NCBI GenBank assembly: GCA_027490345.1 | Contig: JAIXYF010000241.1 | Span: 1-14,934 of the forward strand | Source: Novosphingobium sp. | GTDB lineage: Bacteria; Pseudomonadota; Alphaproteobacteria; Sphingomonadales; Sphingomonadaceae | Direction: 5' to 3' | Length of the DNA: 14,934 bases | Shown here: one piece after another, positions 6,580 through 13,412 of the stretch | How the letters are laid out: each line of letters starts with the position of its first letter | Numbering within the stretch: the first letter of the stretch is position 1 | Position numbers and translations under genes: made by a program | Notes under the pieces: generated by a model | Database searches by the model: none | What the model saw: only the letters and a program-made list of their open reading frames with translations | What the model was told of the DNA's origin: nothing

Positions 6580-7986
6580 CACGAAACGCGCGCCTTCGCC
6601 CGGCAGACTGGCCACGACCAATTCACCACCCATTGCCCGCGTGAGGTGGCGCGAGATATAAAGGCCAAGGCCAGTGCCGCCATCGCCGCTACGGCCAAGG
6701 CGCTCGAACTTGTTGAACACGCGCTCTGCCTGTTCGGCCGTCAGCCCCTGACCTTCGTCCTGCACCGCGAGCCATGGTCCCTGCTCGTTCATCCCCGCCT
6801 CAAGCGTGACAACCGAGCCTTCGGGGCTGTAGCGGATGGCATTTGTGACGAGGTTGAGCAGCACCTGCAACACACGGCGGAACTCGCCGATGGCTGGAAC
6901 CCGCGCGTCCGGATCTGGGATGCGCAGCGTGATGCCGCGTTCCTGTGCGCGGACCGACAGGATACCGGCCGTGCGCCGCGCGCAATCGGCCAGATCGATA
7001 TGATCGGGCGCGGGGGCAAAGCCGGGCGCTTCCACCGCTTCCAGATCGGCCAGATCTTCGATGAGGCTCATAAGATGGCGGCCAGCATCGGCAATATCCT
7101 GCGCATAGCCAGCATATTGATCCGATAGCGGCCCAGCCAGCCGGGTCCGGATCGTCTCTGCATTGGCGATGATGCGCGTGATCGGCTGGCGCAGCGCGGG
7201 CGCCAGATCGCGGCCGAGCAGGCGGTTCCAGGCCGGTTCGCCAGAGGGCTTTTCGCCTGAGGTTTTAACGCCAAGCTTCTCTTCTGCCCTTACCTCGCCC
7301 CGAGCGGGAGCCGCAGGCAGCACCACGATTGCCTCTGGAATGGCCAGCAGGACAAATCCCCCCTGCACGCGCGGCAGCAGCCGGGCGCGCCATCGGCGCG
7401 GCGATCCCTCGACCGAAAAGCACGCATCATCGAGGAGGCGCCAATGCAAGGGCCCCTGACGCGCGGTCATGATGTCGCTCACACGGGCGATTGTGACAAG
7501 ATCGGTCCAGTAGCGACCTCGGCCCGTTTCCAGCGCGGCGGCCAGCGCGACCAGATCAGCGGCGCGGACATCGCCGACAATCACGCGCTGCGCATCATCA
7601 AGCAGAATCTCCGCTTCAGCAAGGTGGCGTAGAAGGTCCGGCGGTACGGGCAGATCAGCAGCAGGCTCATCACCGATGTGCCAATGGCTGAGCGCGATAG
7701 CGGTGCCCTCGCCTTCGGGCGTGACTTGCGCGAGGGCGCTGACGGGGCGGCCTTCATCAACCGACAGAATGGTTTGGGCTGCCGCCTGGCGGGTGCGGCG
7801 CACCCGGCGCACCAGCGCAAGCAGCGCAGGCAGGGCAATCTCGCCGGGGACCGTGCTGCCGCTGCGCAGTTGCAGCCCGGCCAACGGCTCGTCTGCGGCA
7901 ATCAGCCGGTCTGCGCCATCGGTGCGCGCACGGATCAGCCCATCGGGGCTGGTCGGCGCAGCGCCTTGTTCGCGCACCGCGCTCAC
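6550..7986 (-). CDS. Soluble histidine-kinase-like ATPase lacking the phosphoacceptor histidine
   Basis: A 478-residue protein without membrane segments. Residues 1-250 form an unrecognised N-terminal region with a Glu/Lys-rich linker at about 229-252. Residues 253-317 match the two helices of a HisKA dimerisation domain, but where kinases have H-E-L-R-x-P this protein has P263-A-L-R-Q-P, so the phosphorylated His is replaced by Pro. The HATPase domain looks intact: N box with N378 and N382, G1 DEGQG (410-414), F box FNKF (424-427), and G2 GGTGLGL (436-442). It may bind ATP and act as a regulator or scaffold, but should not autophosphorylate in the normal way. The GTG start overlaps the upstream gene's TGA (GTGA), with SD GGAGAGG (complement of 7991-7997), so the two genes are translationally coupled. 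Annotation pipelines would probably call it a sensor histidine kinase. Confidence 0.85.
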   Translation of the reverse strand: MSAVREQGAAPTSPDGLIRARTDGADRLIAADEPLAGLQLRSGSTVPGEIALPALLALVRRVRRTRQAAAQTILSVDEGRPVSALAQVTPEGEGTAIALSHWHIGDEPAADLPVPPDLLRHLAEAEILLDDAQRVIVGDVRAADLVALAAALETGRGRYWTDLVTIARVSDIMTARQGPLHWRLLDDACFSVEGSPRRWRARLLPRVQGGFVLLAIPEAIVVLPAAPARGEVRAEEKLGVKTSGEKPSGEPAWNRLLGRDLAPALRQPITRIIANAETIRTRLAGPLSDQYAGYAQDIADAGRHLMSLIEDLADLEAVEAPGFAPAPDHIDLADCARRTAGILSVRAQERGITLRIPDPDARVPAIGEFRRVLQVLLNLVTNAIRYSPEGSVVTLEAGMNEQGPWLAVQDEGQGLTAEQAERVFNKFERLGRSGDGGTGLGLYISRHLTRAMGGELVVASLPGEGARFVLTLPADPAA

Positions 7987-8975
7987 CGCGCCTCTCCATC
8001 GCGGGCCAGCAGAGCGGCCGCATCGGCGGGGGTAAGGTTTGCGCAGCCGTCGGCGAGCGAGGCATCCGGAAGGCGGTTATCAGGCAGACGGGCATCGGGA
8101 TGGAACACCAGCGCCGTGGCTGTCACTGCGCCGGGCGCGAGGCCGCAAGCGCGCAGGGCCAGCAGGAGGCGCGGCAACTGGCTATCGGTCGTCGCCATGA
8201 TCGCCGCCTCGCGGCTGAGCCCGGCGCCGCGGGCCAGCGCCGTGAGAAACAGCGCCGTGCCTGCCTTATCGATATCCAGCGCTGCCCCGGCGCCATCGCC
8301 CATCGCATCGAGCAGGCCGGCCATCCGGGCAAGGCGCGCGCGCGTCTCGTCCATGCGGCTGCGCACGCTGCGCTCGGCGATCAGGGCATAGGAATCGGCC
8401 TGTCCATCGGTGCCGACATGGGCGCGCAAGGTCATCAGCGCGATATACAGCAGATCGCCGGGCAGTTCTTCCAGCGGCAGCTGCATGCGCCGGAGGTTCT
8501 GGCAGAAGCGGGCCTGCGCGGTGAGGAAATCCATGGCTCCGGCAGAGACCCCGCGATCGCTGCTGGCCATGCGCGCCTGCACCAGCGGCGGCAGAACCGG
8601 ATCGATCCCGCAGCGGCCTTCCAGCCGCGCGGTCCATTGCCATTCCAGCGCCAGAGTGTGAAAATGTTCGAGGAACACTGGATTATCGGCCAGGACATGC
8701 GCCAGTTCGTCTGCGGCCTGATGCGCCCAGGCCTCAGGCTCGGCGTGGCCGGTCGCCCCGGCCAGAGCGATGACTAGCTGGCGCGCCACATCCAGAAACA
8801 GGCCGCGCACACGGGCCACGATCTCATCGCTGAAAATCGAATTGTCGTCGCTGCGCAGCAAGTGCCGTAGGATCGGCACGACATTAGCCGCCGCACCGCG
8901 CGCGGCGGCAAGGTCTTCCACCAGCGCAAGCGGGAGCGCGCTTGCCGGGGCGCCGGAAGATGCGGGACTGACCAT
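7983..8975 (-). CDS. Unrecognised helical protein coupled to the kinase-like gene
   Basis: I do not recognise this 330-residue protein with confidence. It is Ala/Leu-rich, almost certainly all-helical and soluble, with no signal peptide or membrane helix. A charged segment near residue 40 (LLRSDDNSIFSDEIVARVR) is followed by stacked amphipathic helices. The C-terminal part (TALFLTALARGAGLSREAAI and LLLALRACGLAP) faintly recalls the helical-repeat DUF2336 proteins of alphaproteobacteria, but this is only an impression. Its TGA overlaps the GTG start of the kinase-like gene by 4 bases, which argues for joint function. The start could be ATG at 8975 (used here) or GTG at 8981; neither has a clear SD. 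A TTAA-N7-TTAA-like site lies 26-40 bases upstream, in a 100-base gap after the previous minus-strand gene. Confidence 0.7.
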   Translation of the reverse strand: MVSPASSGAPASALPLALVEDLAAARGAAANVVPILRHLLRSDDNSIFSDEIVARVRGLFLDVARQLVIALAGATGHAEPEAWAHQAADELAHVLADNPVFLEHFHTLALEWQWTARLEGRCGIDPVLPPLVQARMASSDRGVSAGAMDFLTAQARFCQNLRRMQLPLEELPGDLLYIALMTLRAHVGTDGQADSYALIAERSVRSRMDETRARLARMAGLLDAMGDGAGAALDIDKAGTALFLTALARGAGLSREAAIMATTDSQLPRLLLALRACGLAPGAVTATALVFHPDARLPDNRLPDASLADGCANLTPADAAALLARDGEAR

Positions 8976-8999
8976 TCTCACCAGACTTAGCCCGGGCTG

Positions 9000-9015
9000 G
9001 TTAATTCGGGGTTAG
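9000..9015 (-). promoter_or_regulatory. CtrA-like site upstream of the helical protein/kinase pair
   Basis: Read on the minus strand the bases are CTAA-CCCCGAA-TTAAC, one mismatch from the CtrA consensus TTAA-N7-TTAAC. It sits 25-40 bases before the presumed ATG at 8975, a distance compatible with promoter control. It is less certain than the perfect box at 10717. A 10-bp palindrome, AGCCCGGGCT, lies at 8989-8998 next to it. Confidence 0.4.
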
Positions 9016-9081
9016 AAACGGGCACTGGCCGCCGCAGCCGCACAGACGAAAACGCAGGAATACGAGGCCCGGCATCCGCAA

Positions 9082-10323
9082 TCATGACCGCGGCAGGCCC
9101 GGCGGTGCGGCTTGCAGGCTGCCCCCGCGCCCGGCCATCACCAAACCGGCGATCATGAGCGTGACCACCAGCACGCGCAGCACGAAATCGAAGGGCAGCA
9201 GGACACTGCTGACAGCAAGCAGCCCCCCGGCCAGGAACCGGTCGCCCAGCCACCAGGTCCACGTCTCATCGGGCTGCAGCCGCTGCAGCAGGCGCAGGAG
9301 GAGAAACAGGGTGAGCGGCGGAAACCAGGCAATGCCCCAGGGCACCCCCGTCACCGCCGGAATCTCGCTGCGCCAGGCGCACAAGGTAATGAACATGCCA
9401 TCGAGTACCCATTCGGCCAGCATATCTAGCGGCGCGCCGCCAGACCAGGCCAGCAGCGAATCGCGCTCGACCCGCGCGAGCAGAGCGGCGCCCTGATGCA
9501 CCAGCCACGCCAGCGCCAGCATGGCAAAACCCGGCCCGCACCAGCCGAACCAGCCGGCCCCGGCGCCCAGCAGCGCCATGATCGCAGCCCCTGATGCAAG
9601 GACATAGGGCCGTGTGCCGGCATGAAGCAGCGCCGGGCCGAGCAGCCGCACCACGGCGGCCGCAATCCACGCGCCGGGCGAGCGGACTTGCGCGCCTGCG
9701 GTGTGAAGCCTGATCCAGTCCGGCTCGGCACGGTGGGCCTCCGCCTCATCGCGGATCAGCCGCCAGCGGCCCTGATCGAGCATCACGGCGGGCAATTCGC
9801 GCTGCACCACGCGCGCCTGCGACGCAACGCGCAGCAGGGCCGAGCCCGGGTTCCAATCCCCCGGCAAATCCCCCAGCGCCGCCACCAGCTTGCCCGGCAG
9901 CAGCATGGCTCCGGCCCCGGCATTGTTGATATCGATTCGCTCGAAACCCAGCGGCAGCCCGGTCTCGACAGGGACCGTCAGCACCACTGGCCCATCGGCC
10001 AGCAGGCGCAGCGCGTCTTCTGGCATGGCCAGCAGGCCTTCGTTCAGGATCAGCAGTTCATCCTCTGCTGCGACCAGCGGGGCTAGCGCGCGGGCCGCCG
10101 CAATCACATGAAACCGCGCGCCCCCCGCTTCGGCGGCATGTTGCAGCGCAACGAGATCGCCAGTCAGGGTTTCAGCCAGAACCACGATGCGCGCGCAGCC
10201 CAGCGCGAGGGCCAGCCCCAACTGATGGCGCAGGATCGAGCGGCCGCCGATCGGCAGCAACCCGCGCAGCTCCTGCGCTTCGCCCTGAACGGCGTCCATC
10301 AATGACAGCAATGCGACCCGCAA
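9082..10323 (-). CDS. Nucleotidyltransferase-like domain fused to a membrane domain with a degenerate CDP-alcohol phosphotransferase motif
   Basis: About 413 residues from a TTG at 10323; numbering here is from an upstream GTG at 10440. Residues about 55-245 look like an alpha/beta sugar-nucleotide transferase fold (GLLPIGGRSILRHQL, then CARIVVLAE), but the usual glycine-rich G-x-G-x-R loop is not clear. Residues 256-435 hold about five or six membrane helices. Between them, HQGAALLAR (315-323) followed by GGAPLDMLAE (334-343) resembles the CDP-alcohol phosphotransferase signature D-G-x2-A-R-x8-G-x3-D-x3-D, with the first Asp replaced and the last changed to Glu. This layout recalls cytidylyltransferase/CDP-alcohol transferase fusions that make inositol phospholipids, but activity is doubtful. 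TTG is chosen because AGGGAG (complement of 10333-10338) lies 9 bases before it; starting at 10440 would overlap the preceding gene and add a low-quality N-terminus. Confidence 0.7.
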   Translation of the reverse strand: MRVALLSLMDAVQGEAQELRGLLPIGGRSILRHQLGLALALGCARIVVLAETLTGDLVALQHAAEAGGARFHVIAAARALAPLVAAEDELLILNEGLLAMPEDALRLLADGPVVLTVPVETGLPLGFERIDINNAGAGAMLLPGKLVAALGDLPGDWNPGSALLRVASQARVVQRELPAVMLDQGRWRLIRDEAEAHRAEPDWIRLHTAGAQVRSPGAWIAAAVVRLLGPALLHAGTRPYVLASGAAIMALLGAGAGWFGWCGPGFAMLALAWLVHQGAALLARVERDSLLAWSGGAPLDMLAEWVLDGMFITLCAWRSEIPAVTGVPWGIAWFPPLTLFLLLRLLQRLQPDETWTWWLGDRFLAGGLLAVSSVLLPFDFVLRVLVVTLMIAGLVMAGRGGSLQAAPPGLPRS

Positions 10324-10332
10324 GGCGGCGAT

Positions 10333-10338
10333 CTCCCT
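10333..10338 (-). promoter_or_regulatory. SD sequence that sets the TTG start at 10323
   Basis: The minus strand reads AGGGAG here, 9 bases before TTG at 10323-10321. It is the only good ribosome-binding site in front of this gene and is the main reason for rejecting the longer GTG start at 10440. Confidence 0.5.
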
Positions 10339-10340
10339 TT

Positions 10341-10355
10341 GCCCTATGCTAGGGC
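10341..10355. repeat. Short perfect inverted repeat in the leader of the fusion gene
   Basis: GCCCTA and TAGGGC pair around a TGC loop, in the short gap between the Hpt-like gene and the nucleotidyltransferase fusion gene. It overlaps the possible -10 at 10346-10351. It may be an operator or a small RNA hairpin. Confidence 0.3.
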
Positions 10356-10374
10356 CGCCCGGCCGCCATGCCAA
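10346..10374 (-). promoter_or_regulatory. Possible promoter of the nucleotidyltransferase/membrane fusion gene
   Basis: On the minus strand TTGGCA (10374-10369) is followed after exactly 17 bases by TAGCAT (10351-10346). This would start transcription a few bases before the SD, giving a very short leader. Each hexamer differs from consensus, so this is tentative; the gene may instead be read through from the Hpt-like gene. Confidence 0.3.
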
Positions 10375-10387
10375 GCGTGGCGGCGCC

Positions 10388-10693
10388 TCAGCCAGTGGGC
10401 TCGATGGAATCGATGGCTTCGCCAAGGCGCCGCAGCACACCCGGCTCGCCCGGAGCGCCGCTCAGAGCCTCGTCAGCCAGCGCGATAAGCTCGGCGGCAT
10501 GAAACGTCGCGGCAAGGCTTTTGAGGCGCTGCGCTGCCATGGTCCAGTTGCCATCGCAGCGCGCCCGGCCCAGCAGATCGGCCTGGCGGCGCGCGCTTTC
10601 GACAAACGCAGCCCGCAATTCGCGAAACAGCGCCGCATCATCACCTGTTGCCACCGCCAGGTGGGCATCGATCGCATCGCCAAGGTAAGCCAT
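10388..10693 (-). CDS. Hpt-like four-helix protein without the phosphorylatable histidine
   Basis: A 101-residue protein with the size and helical pattern of a histidine phosphotransfer (Hpt) domain, which normally relays phosphate between kinase and response regulator. The key helix reads NWTMAAQRLKSLAATF (49-64). It aligns with the Hpt motif A-H-x-L-K-G-x-A, so the phosphorylated His is replaced by Q55 and the Gly after Lys by S59. The CAG codon at 10531-10529 is plain in the sequence. H65 lies later in the helix but in the wrong context. There is no SD before the ATG, and a TATTTA/GATATT-type -10 lies very close, so the mRNA could be leaderless. It is divergent from the TipN-like gene across a perfect CtrA-type box and precedes the other minus-strand genes. 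It may serve as a structural adaptor. The Hpt assignment rests on pattern only. Confidence 0.7.
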   Translation of the reverse strand: MAYLGDAIDAHLAVATGDDAALFRELRAAFVESARRQADLLGRARCDGNWTMAAQRLKSLAATFHAAELIALADEALSGAPGEPGVLRRLGEAIDSIEPTG

Positions 10694-10716
10694 TGTGCGT
10701 AAATATCGCTAATGGA

Positions 10717-10731
10717 TTAAGCTAGCTTTAA
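10717..10731. promoter_or_regulatory. CtrA-type box TTAA-N7-TTAA in a divergent promoter region
   Basis: TTAAGCTAGCTTTAA matches the TTAA-N7-TTAA core of the binding site of CtrA, the alphaproteobacterial cell-cycle regulator. It lies 24 bases before the Hpt-like ATG on one side and 33 bases before the 10764 ATG on the other, so it could control both genes. A further half site, TTAA, is at 10750-10753. The core AAGCTAGCTT is a palindrome. Confidence 0.6.
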
Positions 10732-10763
10732 GCGGCAGGCACAAGTGTGTTAAGCAATCGGGT

Positions 10764-13412
10764 ATGTCAGGGGGTAGAAAGATCATCGCCATCGAAGGCG
10801 GAATGGACGAAGGCGCCGCAATGCCGGTGCCAGCAGCCATTTCGGCCGAATTGCCGGATGAAACCGGCACCGATGCGTCCGCCACGGGCGGCTGGACGAT
10901 TTCTCCGACGGCAGAGGGCAGCGCTCCGGCATGGGACGAGGCCGAACAGACCGCGCCGAAGCTTGAGCGCGAATGGCTGGGCCTTGCCCTTGGTGCTGCG
11001 CTGGTGGCAGGCTGGAGCGGCGCTTTCGTGATGGGCAACCTCGCCACGCTGCGTGCAGCGCAGCCGCTGGCGGTGTGGACCGGGCTGGTTTCGGACTGGT
11101 CATCCCCGGTGCTGCTGGTGCTCGTCGCGCTGCTGCTGGTGCGCCGCAACAGCCGCCGCGAAGCCGCGCGCTTCGGTGATGCCGCGCAGCTTCTGGCGCT
11201 GGAAGCACAGCAGCTGGAGCGCCGGCTGACGGGTGTGAACACCGAACTGGCGCTGGCGCGGGATTTCATCGCCGCGCAGGGCCGCGATCTGGAATCGCTG
11301 GGCCGAATCGCGGTGGAGCGAATCAGCGGCAGCGCCGGGCAACTGCAAACGCTGATTGCCGGCAATGGCGCGCAGGTTGATCGGATTGGCACGGTTTCCG
11401 ATCATGCGCTCGAAAACATGGAGAAGCTGCGCAGCCAGCTTCCGGTCATCGCCAATTCGGCCAAGGACGTGACCAACACTATCGCCAACGCCGGCCGGAC
11501 AGCTCACTCCCAGCTGGAAGATCTGGTCGCCGGTTTTCAGCGGCTCAACGAATTCGGCCTCGCCAGCGAACGGCAGGTGGGCACGGTGCGCGAGCGGGTC
11601 GACGCCGCGCTCGCCGCGTTCGAGGACAGCGCCGCGCGCATCACCCAGCACAGCACTGACCGCCTTGCCGCGCTGGAACAGGGCGCAGCAGCACACCGCG
11701 ATCGGCTGGATGCCGAAGAAGTCGCCGCGCTGGCCGCGATCCGGGCACGGGCCGATACGCTGAGCGAAGAGCTGGTGCGCCAGCGCGAGGCGATCATCCA
11801 GACCGAGGAAGACACGCTCACCGCGCTTGGCGCCCGCTTCGCCGCGATGCGCGCGGAAAGCGGCGCGTTCAGCCGTTCGCTCACCGGCGCGGAAGACGCC
11901 GCGCTGCACCAGTTTGCCGGGCGGGCGGAAAGCCAGCTGGCTGCGCTGCAGAGCGCGATCAAAACGCTGGAAGGTGAGCACGAAGCGCTCATTTCCGCCT
12001 CGCGCGATCGGCTTGCTGCGTTCGAGGAAAACGCCACCGTCCTGGCCCGGCGCCTCACCGAAGATGCGACCACGCTCGACGAACAGATCGCGGCGCGCCG
12101 CGCGAATCTCGAAGTGGCCTCGGCCGAACAGCGCGCTGCGCTGACGCAGAGCCTCGCCGATCTTGATAGCGCGATTAGCGAGCGCCGCGGGGCTATGGCC
12201 GCGGCCGGCGCCGAAGCGGCAGACGCACTGGCCCGCAAGCTCGCCGATCTCGATTTGGCGGTAGAAGCGCAGCGCCTGCGCCAGCTCGAAGAAGCGCGCG
12301 TACTGGGCCAACAGTGTGAGGCCATTGCCGCGCAAGTCGCCGCCTTCAGCGATGTGCTGCGTACATCGGGCGAAGCGGGCGATTCTGCGGCGGAAATCAT
12401 CGCGCGCGCGCTGGCCGCGCTCAACCAGCGACTGACCGACATGCGTGAGGCGCTGACGGGCACCGACGGGAAGATCGGCGGGCTCACTGATTCGGCGGTG
12501 CGGCTGCTGGAGCTGATCCAGGCGGGCGGCGATCATGCCACCGCCGTGCTGCCCGCAGCGCTGGGCAGCGCCGAAGCAGAGCTGGGCGAGGTCGAGAACC
12601 GGATCGAGCGGATGCGCACCGCGCTCGGCGAAGCGGGTGAAGCCGGGCGCGCGCTGGCGCAGGATGTGGATGGCACGCGAACCGGCCTCAAGACCGCCAC
12701 TTCGGAACTGGCGCGGATGCAGAAAACGCTGGCAGCGCAGACCGCCGAACAGGAAACGAGGCTTACCGAACTGCGCACGCTGCTCGCCGCTGCGCGCACC
12801 GATACCGAGGCGCTTTCGCAGGATATCGATGGGCAGCTTTCGGGCGCCATCGTCCGCGTGCTGCAGGGGCGCGGGGCCGAGCTGGTGGCGCGGCTTGAAG
12901 AAGCGATCGACAGCGCCGCTGCCGCCAGCCGCGAAACCGCAATTCAGATGCGCGACCAGCTCTCCAAGGTGGACGAGCTTGCCGGCAATCTGGAAAACCG
13001 CGTCGCCCGCGCGCGCGAACGCGCCGAAGAGCAGATCGACAACGATTTTGCGCGCCGCACCGCGCTGATCACCGAATCGCTCAATTCCGCCGCAATCGAT
13101 ATCGCCAAAGTGCTTTCCGCCGATGTTTCGGAAACCGCTTGGGCCTCATACTTGCGCGGGGATCGGGGCATTTTCACCCGCCGCGCGGTCAGCCTGCTCG
13201 ACAACGCCGAGGCGCGCGCGGTGCAGCAGCACTACGAGACGGACACTGAGTTCCGTGGCCACGTGAACCGCTACATCCACGATTTCGAAGCAATGCTGCG
13301 CCAGCTGCTCTCCACGCGTGACGGCCACGCGCTGGGCGTGACGCTGCTGTCCTCCGACATGGGTAAGCTCTATGTGGCGCTGGCGCAGGCGATCGAGCGA
13401 CTGCGGACTTGA
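10764..13412 (+). CDS. TipN-like polar membrane-anchored coiled-coil protein
   Basis: An 882-residue protein. Residues 1-70 are an acidic cytoplasmic region; two membrane helices lie at about 71-90 and 102-126, followed by the basic stop RRNSRRE. Residues 130-790 are an almost unbroken Ala/Glu/Gln/Arg-rich coiled coil. Residues about 790-882 form a distinct, more conserved-looking C-terminal domain with GDRGIFTRRA, NRYIHDFEAML and SSDMGKLYVALAQAIERLR. Two N-terminal helices plus a long coiled coil, with a length near 890, is the layout of Caulobacter TipN, the new-pole (birth-scar) marker that guides polar growth, flagellum placement and chromosome segregation. Pipelines may call it an ATPase or apolipoprotein-like, but no Walker motif is seen. 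A CtrA-type box lies upstream. ATG at 10764 has no good SD; ATG at 10803 is an alternative. TipN orthology is inferred from layout, not alignment. Confidence 0.8.
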   Translation: MSGGRKIIAIEGGMDEGAAMPVPAAISAELPDETGTDASATGGWTISPTAEGSAPAWDEAEQTAPKLEREWLGLALGAALVAGWSGAFVMGNLATLRAAQPLAVWTGLVSDWSSPVLLVLVALLLVRRNSRREAARFGDAAQLLALEAQQLERRLTGVNTELALARDFIAAQGRDLESLGRIAVERISGSAGQLQTLIAGNGAQVDRIGTVSDHALENMEKLRSQLPVIANSAKDVTNTIANAGRTAHSQLEDLVAGFQRLNEFGLASERQVGTVRERVDAALAAFEDSAARITQHSTDRLAALEQGAAAHRDRLDAEEVAALAAIRARADTLSEELVRQREAIIQTEEDTLTALGARFAAMRAESGAFSRSLTGAEDAALHQFAGRAESQLAALQSAIKTLEGEHEALISASRDRLAAFEENATVLARRLTEDATTLDEQIAARRANLEVASAEQRAALTQSLADLDSAISERRGAMAAAGAEAADALARKLADLDLAVEAQRLRQLEEARVLGQQCEAIAAQVAAFSDVLRTSGEAGDSAAEIIARALAALNQRLTDMREALTGTDGKIGGLTDSAVRLLELIQAGGDHATAVLPAALGSAEAELGEVENRIERMRTALGEAGEAGRALAQDVDGTRTGLKTATSELARMQKTLAAQTAEQETRLTELRTLLAAARTDTEALSQDIDGQLSGAIVRVLQGRGAELVARLEEAIDSAAAASRETAIQMRDQLSKVDELAGNLENRVARARERAEEQIDNDFARRTALITESLNSAAIDIAKVLSADVSETAWASYLRGDRGIFTRRAVSLLDNAEARAVQQHYETDTEFRGHVNRYIHDFEAMLRQLLSTRDGHALGVTLLSSDMGKLYVALAQAIERLRT

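Noticed and set aside
8989..8998. Palindrome AGCCCGGGCT as an operator
   Set aside because: A 10-bp GC palindrome is common by chance in DNA this rich in G and C, and no second copy was noticed.
10324..10440. N-terminal extension of the nucleotidyltransferase fusion from GTG 10440
   Set aside because: It would overlap the Hpt-like gene by 53 bases, lacks a good SD, and adds a Pro-rich stretch with no pattern; the TTG at 10323 has AGGGAG upstream.
11100..12536. Minus-strand open frame (478 codons) inside the coiled-coil gene
   Set aside because: Antisense to a continuous heptad-rich protein; its composition mirrors the repeats of the real gene.
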